Of a stretch of DNA of 64,000 nucleotides, positions 49,188-58,856 are shown in pieces (positions within the stretch are counted from its first letter, which is position 1; every line of letters starts with the position of its first letter). The DNA is from Draconibacterium mangrovi_A (GTDB lineage: Bacteria; Bacteroidota; Bacteroidia; Bacteroidales; Prolixibacteraceae): positions 62,001 to 126,000 of the forward strand of contig NZ_JBBIXN010000003.1 in assembly GCF_037646455.1 (NCBI RefSeq), read 5' to 3'. A model generated the notes under the pieces. The model searched no databases. It was not told the origin of the DNA and saw only the letters and a program-made list of their open reading frames with translations. Both the position numbers and the translations under genes were made by a program.

Positions 49188-50795
49188 ATGAATAGATACT
49201 TACTTTTAAATATCATCCTTTTTATTTTTTCGGTGAACACCATCGCACAAGTTCAGGATTCGATTCCTGTTGACCTGGCTGAACTTGATACCTTCGCTAT
49301 TGATTCGGTGGAATCGGATTCCATCAGCGACGAAATGCTGGAGTTGGACGATGCTATGAATGAAATTTTCTCCGAGCGGATGGACAGTCTTTTTCATTCG
49401 TGGGAAGTTCAGAATCGTTTTGATTTCGACAGTTCGGAGGTGGTTTTCAATTCGTTTCCGACCAACATTTCTGATTCAGTTTATATGGAGCGCCTGCGAG
49501 ATATCGAGCAAGTTGTAGACTTTTCGTACAACAAGGTTGTTAAGCGCTACATTCAAATGTATACCGAAAAGAAACGCGACCTGGTGGAAGTGATGCTGGG
49601 CTTGTCGGCTTACTATTTTCCGATTTTCGAAGAGACTCTCGACAAGTACGACATGCCGCTTGAGATCAAGTACCTGGCTATTATTGAATCGGCGCTGAAT
49701 CCAACCGCGCGATCGAGAGCAGGTGCCAATGGATTGTGGCAGTTTATGTATGGGACTGCTAAAAACATGAAGTTGGAGATTACCAGCTTTGTCGACGAGC
49801 GTCGTGATCCGCTTAAAGCAACTGATGCAGCTGCACGCTATCTTAATCGATTATACGACATTTACGGGAACTGGCACCTTGCCATTGCAGCCTACAACTG
49901 TGGCCCGGGAAACGTGAATCGTGCCATCCGTCGATCGGGAGGGAAAACCAATTACTGGGAAATTTATTACCGCCTGCCACGCGAAACCCGTGGTTATGTT
50001 CCGGCTTTTATTGCCGCAGCCTATACTTTCGAGTATCATAAAGAACACAATCTGGTACAGAGATATCCTGATATTCCACTGTCGGTTGATACTGTAATGA
50101 TCAGCGATTACCTGCATTTTAACCAGGTGGCTGCCAAGCTCGATATCGATAAAGAAGAGTTGCGGGCGCTTAACCCGATGTACCGCCGCGATGTGATTCC
50201 AGGGAAAGCAAAGAAGCCTTATCCTTTGGTTTTACCAAATTCAGTTATTCTTGATTTTGTAGACAAAGACACCACCATTTTTGCTTTCGAACGCGAGAAA
50301 TATTTTCCGAACAATACTTTGATGGATCCGACTAGTACCAGCTATTTTACGCCTGCAGATATCAAGGGGAAAGATAAAGTGGTTTATACCGTTAAATCGG
50401 GCGACAATGTTGGTTTTATTTCATCATGGTTTCATGTTCGGGCCTCCGATCTGCGCTATTGGAACAACATTCACCGCGATATTATTCGCATCGGGCAAAA
50501 GCTGGCTGTTTATGTTCCTGAAGGACAGCTGGCAAAATATGAAAAGCTGAATTCGATGAGTTTTGCTGAAAAGCAGGCTTCCATTGGTAAATCGGTTAAA
50601 CCGGCAGCACCCAAAAAAGTAGAGCCGCTCGATCCAAATTACGTGTATCATACCGTTCGCAGGGGTGACACCATTTGGGACATTGCCAAGCAGTACGCCG
50701 GCATTAGCTCCGACGATATAATGAAACTCAACAACCTCACTAACGATCGTGGTTTATATGTGGGCCAAAAGCTCAAAATCAAAAGAAAAGGGTAG
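49188..50795 (+). CDS. LysM-containing lytic transglycosylase (MltD-like)
   Basis: The ATG at 49188 is preferred: it follows the previous stop directly and opens the signal peptide (MNRYLLLNIILFIFSVNTIA). The 535-residue product has an SLT domain (about 130-290) with catalytic Glu167 in LAIIESALNP, then ANGLWQFMYGTA and AAYNCGPGNVNRAI. Two LysM repeats bind peptidoglycan (VVYTVKSGDN near 400, YHTVRRGDTIWDIAKQY near 490-535). It cuts murein glycan strands by 1,6-anhydro formation and is the last gene of the parA operon. Confidence 0.9.
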   Translation: MNRYLLLNIILFIFSVNTIAQVQDSIPVDLAELDTFAIDSVESDSISDEMLELDDAMNEIFSERMDSLFHSWEVQNRFDFDSSEVVFNSFPTNISDSVYMERLRDIEQVVDFSYNKVVKRYIQMYTEKKRDLVEVMLGLSAYYFPIFEETLDKYDMPLEIKYLAIIESALNPTARSRAGANGLWQFMYGTAKNMKLEITSFVDERRDPLKATDAAARYLNRLYDIYGNWHLAIAAYNCGPGNVNRAIRRSGGKTNYWEIYYRLPRETRGYVPAFIAAAYTFEYHKEHNLVQRYPDIPLSVDTVMISDYLHFNQVAAKLDIDKEELRALNPMYRRDVIPGKAKKPYPLVLPNSVILDFVDKDTTIFAFEREKYFPNNTLMDPTSTSYFTPADIKGKDKVVYTVKSGDNVGFISSWFHVRASDLRYWNNIHRDIIRIGQKLAVYVPEGQLAKYEKLNSMSFAEKQASIGKSVKPAAPKKVEPLDPNYVYHTVRRGDTIWDIAKQYAGISSDDIMKLNNLTNDRGLYVGQKLKIKRKG

Positions 50796-50828
50796 GGATT
50801 AACTCAAACCAACACATTCGTCGGGTTT

Positions 50829-51824
50829 CTAGTCACCAACATTCTGCATGAAGTCAGGAAATCCAGTGGCAGTCCAGTTTACAACCCGGGCGCGTGTGGC
50901 ACGGTTCGGATCGCTCAGTTCGTGGCCGATTATGTCCTTGTAATCACGCGCATGGTAGATCATGATCACTTTTTTTCCGTCTTCGGAAGTTGTAAAAGAA
51001 TTATGGCCGGGACCGTAGCGTTTTAAATCAGGATTGGTAAAAAATACCGGGCCTGGCGATTTGTTCCAGTTCGCCACATCCAGCAGATCAGTGGTGTCAT
51101 CGGTCCATAACAAACCCATGCAATAATTGTGATTGGTAGCGCTCGCTGAAAAGGCTACAAATATTTTTCCGTTACGTTTGATCACTGCGGGTCCTTCGTT
51201 CACATTGTATTTTATTCGCTCCCAGTTAAATTCAGGGACGGTTAAAATCACTTCCGGTCCGGTTAGCGTGGTGGGCGATGACATTTCGGATAGGATCAGT
51301 CCGGTACCATCGCCTTTTCTTTGTGCCCAGATCAAATAGCGTTTGCCTTTGTGTTCAAATGTAGTTGCATCCAGCGAAAAGGAATCATCCTCGGTAATAA
51401 TCCTGCCTTCTTCTTTCCATTCACCTTCCATCGGATCTTCCGATGAATTAGAAAGCACATACATCCTAATGTTCCAGATGTCTTCTGCATCGCCCGCAGC
51501 AAAATAGATGTACCATCTACCATCGATTTTATGCAATTCCGGTGCCCAGATGTGAGCTCCCATTTTGCCGGTTTCATGTTTGTGCCAAACCTCTTTTTCT
51601 TTGGCTTGCTTTAATCCGTTTATACTTTCTGCTTTCCGGATAACAATACGGTCATAAGCGGGAACAGTGGCGATGAGATAGTACGTTCCATCCGGTGTTT
51701 TATGTACCCATGGATCAGCGCGTTGTTCCGCAATGGGATTGTCGAATTTATATTCCTGCGCATAACTTTGGAGCGCAAAAAATGAGATGATAGCAACTAA
51801 AATCAGAAGTCGGGTAAATTTCAT
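50829..51824 (-). CDS. GH43-family glycosidase
   Basis: The product has 331 residues with a signal peptide (MKFTRLLILVAIISFFALQSY...). The five-bladed propeller pattern is clear: NPIAEQRADPWVHK with the catalytic base Asp37, HIWAPELHKIDGRWYIYFAA with the pKa-modulating site, and NEGPAVIKRNGKIFVAF with the general-acid Glu. The start resembles arabinofuranosidase or arabinanase members. It stands alone with its own promoter box (51851-51858). Substrate is likely arabinan or arabinoxylan, inferred from family only. Confidence 0.88.
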   Translation of the reverse strand: MKFTRLLILVAIISFFALQSYAQEYKFDNPIAEQRADPWVHKTPDGTYYLIATVPAYDRIVIRKAESINGLKQAKEKEVWHKHETGKMGAHIWAPELHKIDGRWYIYFAAGDAEDIWNIRMYVLSNSSEDPMEGEWKEEGRIITEDDSFSLDATTFEHKGKRYLIWAQRKGDGTGLILSEMSSPTTLTGPEVILTVPEFNWERIKYNVNEGPAVIKRNGKIFVAFSASATNHNYCMGLLWTDDTTDLLDVANWNKSPGPVFFTNPDLKRYGPGHNSFTTSEDGKKVIMIYHARDYKDIIGHELSDPNRATRARVVNWTATGFPDFMQNVGD

Positions 51825-51850
51825 GATGTATTAATTTGTTCAGTAAAGTT

Positions 51851-51858
51851 CAAATATA
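51851..51858 (-). promoter_or_regulatory. TAnnTTTG -7 box of the GH43 gene
   Basis: The minus strand reads TATATTTG, an exact -7 match 27 bp upstream of the ATG. Confidence 0.45.
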
Positions 51859-51959
51859 AGGATTTTCAAATATGAAGAAGCCTTGTTTTTTAGCTTCGTA
51901 TAATCTGTCCTAAAAAATCACAAGGTGAGTTCAGAATTCGACCGAAAATTTCTTTATTT

Positions 51960-52346
51960 CTATGCAGTTTTTTCTTTTTTTCTGATTCGAATAAGTGCAA
52001 TCAAAGCTATTATCATTACGGCTTCAATGGAAAGTAAGATCAGTTTACCGGTCAGGTGATCGGCTATTCCAATAAAAACGAAATGAAATAAACTTGCAAT
52101 TATCATCAATACCAGAATAATCGGATAGATTTTATCCCAATCGAGAAACATGCCAATAATCAGGATCGCGATCAATTCGGGAGACATGGCACTCATATTG
52201 CCATTTTCGTAAACAAACAAATCCTGACGGGTTCGTATCAATATCGACATTGCAATTAAACCGGAGGCTATCAGAATTCTTAAAAGATTATATGTAATTG
52301 TTTTTCCGTGAGATTGATGGGAGGAATCCGTGATTGTTGAGTTCAT
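51960..52346 (-). CDS. small four-helix membrane protein of unknown function
   Basis: The product has 128 residues and about four hydrophobic helices (near 22-42, 56-68, 72-95, 100-120) with a basic C-terminus (RIRKKEKTA). The family is not recognised. It lies 21 bp downstream of the haloperoxidase fusion gene on the same strand, so the two are probably co-transcribed. Confidence 0.65.
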   Translation of the reverse strand: MNSTITDSSHQSHGKTITYNLLRILIASGLIAMSILIRTRQDLFVYENGNMSAMSPELIAILIIGMFLDWDKIYPIILVLMIIASLFHFVFIGIADHLTGKLILLSIEAVMIIALIALIRIRKKEKTA

Positions 52347-52367
52347 GCTAAGTCAGGTTTTATTTGC

Positions 52368-55300
52368 TTATTTTTTCAAAATTATCTTCCACGATTGTTG
52401 CCCGGAACGAACGATATAGAATCCGTTTGCGAGGTCTTTCAGGTTTAATACCGTTCTGTTTTCGCTTTCTGAAAAATTTGACTTTTTGACTGCAACAATA
52501 TTTCCTAAAGCATCATGAATGGTAAAAAGCTGATTAGCTTTTAACCCGGTTATGTACACTAAACCATCAGAGCTTGGAACCGGGTAAACCTTAGTTTGAA
52601 CATTTGCGATAGGATAGGGTACATCTACCGTTTCTGATTGGAAGTATTTCTCGGCAAAGGCAAAAGCATCCAGTCCTATTTTGGCGCCCAGAATTCGTCC
52701 GGGAATATCGTCGCAGGGAGGATGGATTCCACCCCAGATGCGGGAAAGGCTGCACTGATCTGAAGCATCGCGATAAGTGGCCCACTGCAACACCACATCC
52801 TGACTGGGGCCTTCTTCAAATACAAGGAATTCGTTTTTTTTGGCAACGAATTCTCCAAGTCCACCCGGAAAGTATTCACTGCCCGTCAATGCCGTGATCA
52901 CCTCTGCTGCTGCCCTCGAATAGGTGGAATGCCCTGATACATATCCGGCAAATGGTGGAGTTACAAACGAAGGTCGTTGATAGGGCCACCAGTTTTCGGC
53001 CAAAATCCAATCCACACCTGCCTGATCGGTTTCAGTATTATACACATAATTATGTCCTTTCCAGGCAAAAAGTTTTATTTTTCCTACGTTTTCATTCTCC
53101 GTTCCGGCCAGCGAATCCTCTTCTTCCACGAGTTCGATAAATCCGTCGATCAATGGAATTCCATCCTGATGATAGTTGGGCAATGACTGATCAGTTGATT
53201 GTCCGTTATCGGCCATGTAACGAATGGCAGAAATGGGCCGGATAAAATCGTACCAGCCTTTCACGGCCCAGGCTGCAATGGCAGCATCATGCATAGTACC
53301 TCCCAGCGTAAAATACGCTTTCACATCCCATTCCAAAGGATCCAGAATTTCTTCTCCCTTAAATTTCCGTTCGAAATTGGGATGATCGCTAATGTAATTC
53401 AACAATACAAACCAGTGTCCGGGAGGTGTTTCTGAGTCGGGTCCATCGGCCCAAAATTCAGCCAGTACACGGGTATAATCTCCCCGGGGAACGATTTGCG
53501 GTTCGTAGGGCTGCCCCGAATACGGATTTATTTCCCGGCCGGTGCTGATGTCCCCTCCCTGAAGTAAATCGTAAAAATCATCGTGATTAACTATATTTTT
53601 TGGCAGGGAACTAAAGTTAATATTACCAATACTTGCCGGAGAAATATCCCACATCACACTATCAAACGGATCGAGATGCGAACTCCATACCGATACCAGC
53701 GAAAAATTCCATTTGTAGAGATCGATATCCGAGCCGCTTATCTTTTGCTGGTTTATATGAGGTGGTGCACCGGGATCGAGGTAAACGGTGTAATCATTTC
53801 CTTCGCGGGAAAATACGTTGGCATCTTTCCAATCGAGACAGAAAGCATCGACATCGCCCCACTCCGGACTTAGAAAAGCGGGTGTGTTTTCCGCTGTTAC
53901 ATTTCCTGCCTGATCGATAAAAACATCCAGTTCAAGTGGCTGCCAGCGATTTGGAAAAGCTATTGATGGATTCCCGGGAAGTACAGGAACCAGTGGTTCA
54001 TTTACCGGATGATAGTATATATTCGCATATTTATTTGCCTCGTTCGATCCGTCGGAAAGTCCGTAATCGATGATGGATTGCCCGATAAAATTTCCAAGTG
54101 CTGCTACATTTCCCATGGTATAGTTCGTGGAAGTGTATTCCGAATTGTATCCAAGAATATTCATTAATGCATCCAACTGCTCCTGTGTCTCCTCGTGATG
54201 TGGTGAATACTTAAATCGATTGCTTAAGAGCCGGTAAGCTGCATAACTCATGGCCGCATCAATCGCTTTCTCTTTTTTAATCTTTGTTTCAAATCCTTCG
54301 AAATAGTTAGTGTAGCCGTGGAGTTCCTTTCCAATAAGATAAGTATCGGCTTCATCGTCAAACAAGGCCCATGCATCATAAAGCGCAACGCTGGTATGAA
54401 AAAGGTTTCTAGCGTGAACGGTTGGTCTGGCGTAGTCGTTTCGGATGCCTTCCAAAAGAACTTCATTCCACATTCGGGCAACGGAAACATTATCCGGTGC
54501 TTCAGTGGTATTTAGCATTACTTCAAGCTTTACAGGAAGACCATAACATTCATTAATTTCGGTGACTTCGATTTCTCCTTTATCGGCAATTCCCCATCTC
54601 ACAGTTATGCTGGATTCCCCCTGTCCGTTAATAATTGTTCCGTTCTTAATGCTCCAGTTGTAGGTACTTCCGTTTCTGCCGGGATAAGAATATGTATGTG
54701 TGCTTATTATTCCGGCAGAAGTATTTCCGACAATCCCACCGGCCGCATCCAGGTAAGTGCATGAACCATCATCATAAGTTGCTTCAGGATCATAATTGCA
54801 CGAATTAGGATCGGTACAACCGGGAATTTTCTCGCTTGAGATGTCAAGTACTTCCGTACCTTCATTTTCAACGAGGTGTACAAAAGTATTTACTTGTATT
54901 TCGTCGCCGGTATATTTTTCCTTTAGTCCTAATGGCCAAGTAATGGTGAGTTCATCAATTCCAGTATGATCGCCCAGACCAAAATGAACAGGCTGAAGAC
55001 TCTGTGCCATCAGGCTTGCACCGTGATAGTAACGCGTCAGGACCGTATCTCCCAGGGAGACCCGGATTACGGCTCCTATGCCATCGCGGTTTGAAGTAGT
55101 GCCTTCCAGTCCGACCTGAAGCCAGTTTTTGGAATCGACAGGTGATCCATCAATCAGTTGGTTTTCTATCAACTGCAGATTGTCGTCAGTTTTTGAGATG
55201 AGGATATCCAGGTCACCATCCAGATCATAATCAAAGGTGGCGAGGCAATTGGAGAAGGATAATTCACCAAAACCATATTCAACACCTTTCTCACTAAATG

Positions 55301-56417
55301 CTTCCTGACCCGTTTCCGATTGATTCTCGTAGTAACGGTTTTCAGCTTTATTATTAAAGCCGTTCAATACCATCAGGTCAAGATCCAAATCGTGATCAAA
55401 ATCCCGGAACTGGCATCCCCATGCCCAATCTGTTTTTTCTACGTCCAGATCTGCAGCTACATTTTCAAAAACTCCGGTGGAGGTTTGTTTATACAACGAA
55501 CTCTCATTGATATTTGTGATAAATAAATCAACCAATCCGTCATTATTAAAATCCGAGAGGGCGATTCCCATTCCGTCCTTTCCTTCATCTTGCAGTCCAT
55601 AATCTGCCACTTTATTCACAAAAGATTCGCCATTCACATTAATAAAGCATTCATTTGGTGAACCGAAATCCCGTGTGACGTAAAGGTCCTGGTAGCCGTC
55701 TTCATTGATGTCCCATGGAACAGCCATCCATGAAGCTTGCCCCGAACCCCCTAAACCCACCTGATCGGTCATTTCAGTAAAAGTACCATCTTGGTTATTC
55801 CGGTAAAAAGAACCATTACAGTTAAAAATACTTGTCAGGTACAGATCCAGAAAAGAATCATTGTCAAAATCGAACCACAGAGCATGTGTGTGATAACACT
55901 TATCTTCTTCCGGGAAACCTGCTGATGCTGTAACATTAGTGAATGTTCCGTCCTTGTTGTTGTGGTATAATTCGTTGTAGAAAGCGTTTGTTAAAAAGAG
56001 ATCGGGGTACCCGTCATTATCATAATCGCCCCAGGAGGCACCCATTTTTTCGCCAAAACTGTACAGTCCCGGAACCGGGGTATCCTTGTAATTGTGTGCA
56101 CTGTTTATCCCTGATCGAGCAGTTACATTGGTAAAAGTTCCATCGTTGTTATTTCTGAACAGATAACTGCTGGCAGTTCTGTTTGTCACACTGTTGTAGC
56201 GGGTTACCACAAAAAAATCAAGGTCATTATCGTTGTCGTAATCGGCTACAGCAACGCCATTGTTGTTTGATACCAGAGAGACTTTACTCTGAAGACTGAC
56301 ATCCTTAAAAGGTTGGGAATAAAGGGTTGCCTGAATTGATACAAGTAAAATAAATATTAAAATGAATCGCTGTATCAAAAGAGAGGTTAGGTTCTTATGA
56401 GCGTTATTTCTGGACAC
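52368..56417 (-). CDS. FG-GAP/ASPIC-UnbV/vanadium-haloperoxidase fusion with T9SS sorting domain
   Basis: The product has 1349 residues. A signal anchor (about 16-34) is followed by an FG-GAP/VCBS beta-propeller (50-415) with seven calcium-binding D-x-D-x-D-G-like loops (DYDNDNDLD at 59, DYDNDGYPD at 131, DYDLDGDLD at 396), an ASPIC/UnbV domain (435-510), a short cysteine linker (GCTDPNSCNYDP), a PKD-like region (560-630) and a vanadium haloperoxidase/PAP2 domain (645-1260). The vanadate motifs are complete: K-x6-RP (Lys1053, Arg1060), SGH (His1163), SR-x5-H (Arg1226, His1232). A type A T9SS sorting tail (1277-1349, VYPVPSSDG) predicts surface export. The combination is unusual. Halide or phosphatase preference cannot be read. 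Confidence 0.88.
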   Translation of the reverse strand: MSRNNAHKNLTSLLIQRFILIFILLVSIQATLYSQPFKDVSLQSKVSLVSNNNGVAVADYDNDNDLDFFVVTRYNSVTNRTASSYLFRNNNDGTFTNVTARSGINSAHNYKDTPVPGLYSFGEKMGASWGDYDNDGYPDLFLTNAFYNELYHNNKDGTFTNVTASAGFPEEDKCYHTHALWFDFDNDSFLDLYLTSIFNCNGSFYRNNQDGTFTEMTDQVGLGGSGQASWMAVPWDINEDGYQDLYVTRDFGSPNECFINVNGESFVNKVADYGLQDEGKDGMGIALSDFNNDGLVDLFITNINESSLYKQTSTGVFENVAADLDVEKTDWAWGCQFRDFDHDLDLDLMVLNGFNNKAENRYYENQSETGQEAFSEKGVEYGFGELSFSNCLATFDYDLDGDLDILISKTDDNLQLIENQLIDGSPVDSKNWLQVGLEGTTSNRDGIGAVIRVSLGDTVLTRYYHGASLMAQSLQPVHFGLGDHTGIDELTITWPLGLKEKYTGDEIQVNTFVHLVENEGTEVLDISSEKIPGCTDPNSCNYDPEATYDDGSCTYLDAAGGIVGNTSAGIISTHTYSYPGRNGSTYNWSIKNGTIINGQGESSITVRWGIADKGEIEVTEINECYGLPVKLEVMLNTTEAPDNVSVARMWNEVLLEGIRNDYARPTVHARNLFHTSVALYDAWALFDDEADTYLIGKELHGYTNYFEGFETKIKKEKAIDAAMSYAAYRLLSNRFKYSPHHEETQEQLDALMNILGYNSEYTSTNYTMGNVAALGNFIGQSIIDYGLSDGSNEANKYANIYYHPVNEPLVPVLPGNPSIAFPNRWQPLELDVFIDQAGNVTAENTPAFLSPEWGDVDAFCLDWKDANVFSREGNDYTVYLDPGAPPHINQQKISGSDIDLYKWNFSLVSVWSSHLDPFDSVMWDISPASIGNINFSSLPKNIVNHDDFYDLLQGGDISTGREINPYSGQPYEPQIVPRGDYTRVLAEFWADGPDSETPPGHWFVLLNYISDHPNFERKFKGEEILDPLEWDVKAYFTLGGTMHDAAIAAWAVKGWYDFIRPISAIRYMADNGQSTDQSLPNYHQDGIPLIDGFIELVEEEDSLAGTENENVGKIKLFAWKGHNYVYNTETDQAGVDWILAENWWPYQRPSFVTPPFAGYVSGHSTYSRAAAEVITALTGSEYFPGGLGEFVAKKNEFLVFEEGPSQDVVLQWATYRDASDQCSLSRIWGGIHPPCDDIPGRILGAKIGLDAFAFAEKYFQSETVDVPYPIANVQTKVYPVPSSDGLVYITGLKANQLFTIHDALGNIVAVKKSNFSESENRTVLNLKDLANGFYIVRSGQQSWKIILKK

Positions 56418-56563
56418 TTCCCCTTAGCGTTTTTATAAAATTCTTCAGCTACTAAAGTTGGCAAATATTTTTTAATAGCCAATTTTTTACAACAATCGTG
56501 TTGATGAAAAACGGAACTATTTTCTTGTATTGTTGTACTTCAGAATTTCAATTGAAATCTAAT

Positions 56564-57994
56564 TTATCTGTCCCCGATCAGAAGCAAAGCATCCTCCCAA
56601 CCGAGTGGGGTTTTAACTTTAACATCTTTATTTTTGCTGAACTTTCCAGCGCTTTTTCTTTCCCCGGTTTTAGGATTAATCCATTCGCCCGGAAGTTTTG
56701 TAGAACCTGAAAGTTTATTTAAATCCAGGCTCACCTCGGAAGGTTCGGAAAGATAAACCAGAATTTGATTCGTTTTAACAGAATTCATTGCAACATTTAA
56801 AGAATCTCCTGTTCCTGTTCCTTCAGCAATTATGGATTGATCGGGTGAAAAATCCCACCAGTTTAATGACTGAAAAATCTGATGATACACAGACATACTT
56901 TTCGCTCCATCCGAATATATAGCTTCTTTCCAGTCTTGTTTAACGTATTTCAGATTTGATCCAAAGCTCCAGATGTTGGTATTTCCGTAAGTATGCATTC
57001 CTCCGGCAAAAGTGGCCCAATAAGCCTGTTTTCTTATTTTGTGTGAAGTAATTGGTTTGGTCGGATATTCGGGCCCGTCTTCATAGGCTCCTTCGCCATG
57101 TAATACCGGCTTAACCAATTTATTATTGTAATCTTTCGCAACCATATCATAAATTGTGGTATACGAATCCCAGGTTTGAATCATGTGGAAATCGATCCAT
57201 GGGGCATTCCCAAAATAATCGGATGAAGAATGTCCGCCGCGGACATGATAGGTCATAAGTGTTTTTGAATAATCTTCTTTTCCCGCTATACTTTCGGTTA
57301 TGCCCTTTGCCAGCAAATTCCAAATCGTTTTACTCTGATCATTTTCAGCAAGAACATCGCCTCCCATACACCAGATGATGTTGGTTTTATCCTTGTACCT
57401 CTTGCCGAGAAATTTGCCGTAACCATACGCATTTTCCACATTAATTAAATTATAGCCATCACCTTCAGCCATATTAAAAAGGGGTACAAATACCAGGTAC
57501 AAACCATATTTATCGGCTTTATCAACTACATAGTCAACATGATCCCAATAATCATAATCTGCTTGATCATTGTTGTCTTTTCCATCAGTTACTGCAGGTA
57601 ACATTAGAGTTTCATCAGCAAAAGCTTTGTCACCATAAATATTTTCAAGCTCAGGAACGATAAATGGATTTTTATGCACAACCGCAGCATGTACAACAGA
57701 AAATCCTTGTTCGGCTCTTGTTTTAAAGTAGAAATCTATATCCTTGTGGCTTAATTTTTGGAAAAGTCCCCATCCGGTGTCACCCAGCCACAGAAATGGT
57801 GTGCCGTCGTGCCTTGCTAAATACCTGCCATTTTCACTTACTGATAGTTGTGCATTCGTGGAATTCACCACTATTAATAAAAATAAAGTGATGAAATACG
57901 CGAGTTTAATTAGGCGGTTTTTACCACAAATTGCCAATTTAAAAGTGTTTTTACTGTCGTCTTTAAAAGAAACAGAATAAGGTTCTTCCATCAT
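56564..57994 (-). CDS. DUF4038/GH140-like apiosidase family protein
   Basis: The product has 476 residues. A long N-terminus precedes a signal-like helix (residues about 30-48, ending STNAQ). The mature start SENGRYLARHDGTPFLWLGDTGW is the DUF4038 (apiosidase-like) motif, followed by FYFKTRAEQGFSVVHAA, LGKRYKDKTNIIWCMGGD and GEGAYEDG. These form a TIM barrel. Known family-140 enzymes release apiose from rhamnogalacturonan II, fitting the rhamnosidase-like and esterase genes at the other end of the window. The start is uncertain because no internal ATG precedes the signal helix. Confidence 0.8.
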   Translation of the reverse strand: MMEEPYSVSFKDDSKNTFKLAICGKNRLIKLAYFITLFLLIVVNSTNAQLSVSENGRYLARHDGTPFLWLGDTGWGLFQKLSHKDIDFYFKTRAEQGFSVVHAAVVHKNPFIVPELENIYGDKAFADETLMLPAVTDGKDNNDQADYDYWDHVDYVVDKADKYGLYLVFVPLFNMAEGDGYNLINVENAYGYGKFLGKRYKDKTNIIWCMGGDVLAENDQSKTIWNLLAKGITESIAGKEDYSKTLMTYHVRGGHSSSDYFGNAPWIDFHMIQTWDSYTTIYDMVAKDYNNKLVKPVLHGEGAYEDGPEYPTKPITSHKIRKQAYWATFAGGMHTYGNTNIWSFGSNLKYVKQDWKEAIYSDGAKSMSVYHQIFQSLNWWDFSPDQSIIAEGTGTGDSLNVAMNSVKTNQILVYLSEPSEVSLDLNKLSGSTKLPGEWINPKTGERKSAGKFSKNKDVKVKTPLGWEDALLLIGDR

Positions 57995-58169
57995 CGGTTA
58001 GTTGGTTTTGGTTATCGTATCAGTTTTTGCAGTTCGTGACATAACGAAGAACTACGTTCATGGTTTCATCATTACACATTAAAAATAGACAATCTATTCC
58101 TAATCTCTATTTGTGGAACAAAAAAAGGTTGTACGTACACGCGGGAGAGATAATCGTTCTAGCTGGTTG

Positions 58170-58844
58170 CTAGTGCTTGTCTGTGATTTTTAGTTCTCCG
58201 TTTACGAATTCCACAAAGTATAAATTATTGTAGGTCTCAATTTTTACAGAAAAGTCAGAGGAATGTGCGACATCACCTGAGGGGAACCAGGTTTTCAGGT
58301 TTTTATTTACACAGATAAATAAGCCGTTTTCATCGCCCACGGCACAAAAACGTTCAAAGGAGCCATCGTAAATTTCGAGCCCGGTTACGCGGTGGATCGG
58401 GGCATAAATCTTTTCGATGTTGTTAACCGGTATTCCGATCTCAGAGATTGACAGGAGGGAACCGGTGTCAAATTTATTGCTGCTGTTCAATCCTAAATTC
58501 TTGCGGGCAATCAACTCCACAATGTTTTTGTCCCGATCGTAAAAGTACACGGCCTTAGCATTCCACGCTTCGAAATTTTGTATCTTCCGGTCGCCTTCGT
58601 TTAAAACGCTTACTCGCTCTTGCAGCCATCCCAGTGCTTCATCGACCTTGTTCGAGGGTATGTTTATGGCAAAATGATAGGGGGTTGTTTGCACGCGGTG
58701 CTGAATAGTGAACCTCGATTCGCCGATCTGAAAAGTGGCACTTTCGTTTGTTGATTCCAGCATGGGCAGTTCGAGCACTTCACTGTAAAATGGTACTTGC
58801 TCAGATAAATTAGTGGAGTAAATATTCAGGCTTTTTATTCTCAA
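58170..58844 (-). CDS. two-module VOC family protein
   Basis: The product has 224 residues and two VOC modules (about 1-115 and 130-210). Module 1 (RIKSLNIYSTNLSEQVPFYSEVL, FTIQHRV, AVYFYDRDKNIVELIAR) keeps the terminal glutamate; module 2 is weaker (ISEIGIPVNNIEKIYAP). Such proteins may be glyoxalases, dioxygenases or metal-binding sensors. It lies 12 bp after the GH43-like lipoprotein gene on the same strand, so it is probably in the same transcript. Confidence 0.78.
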   Translation of the reverse strand: MRIKSLNIYSTNLSEQVPFYSEVLELPMLESTNESATFQIGESRFTIQHRVQTTPYHFAINIPSNKVDEALGWLQERVSVLNEGDRKIQNFEAWNAKAVYFYDRDKNIVELIARKNLGLNSSNKFDTGSLLSISEIGIPVNNIEKIYAPIHRVTGLEIYDGSFERFCAVGDENGLFICVNKNLKTWFPSGDVAHSSDFSVKIETYNNLYFVEFVNGELKITDKH

Positions 58845-58856
58845 TACGTTGTGTTT

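Noticed and set aside
48635..49243. 202-codon frame antisense to the DUF5683 gene
   Set aside because: Shadow frame: the plus-strand gene has a signal peptide, conserved motifs and operon context.
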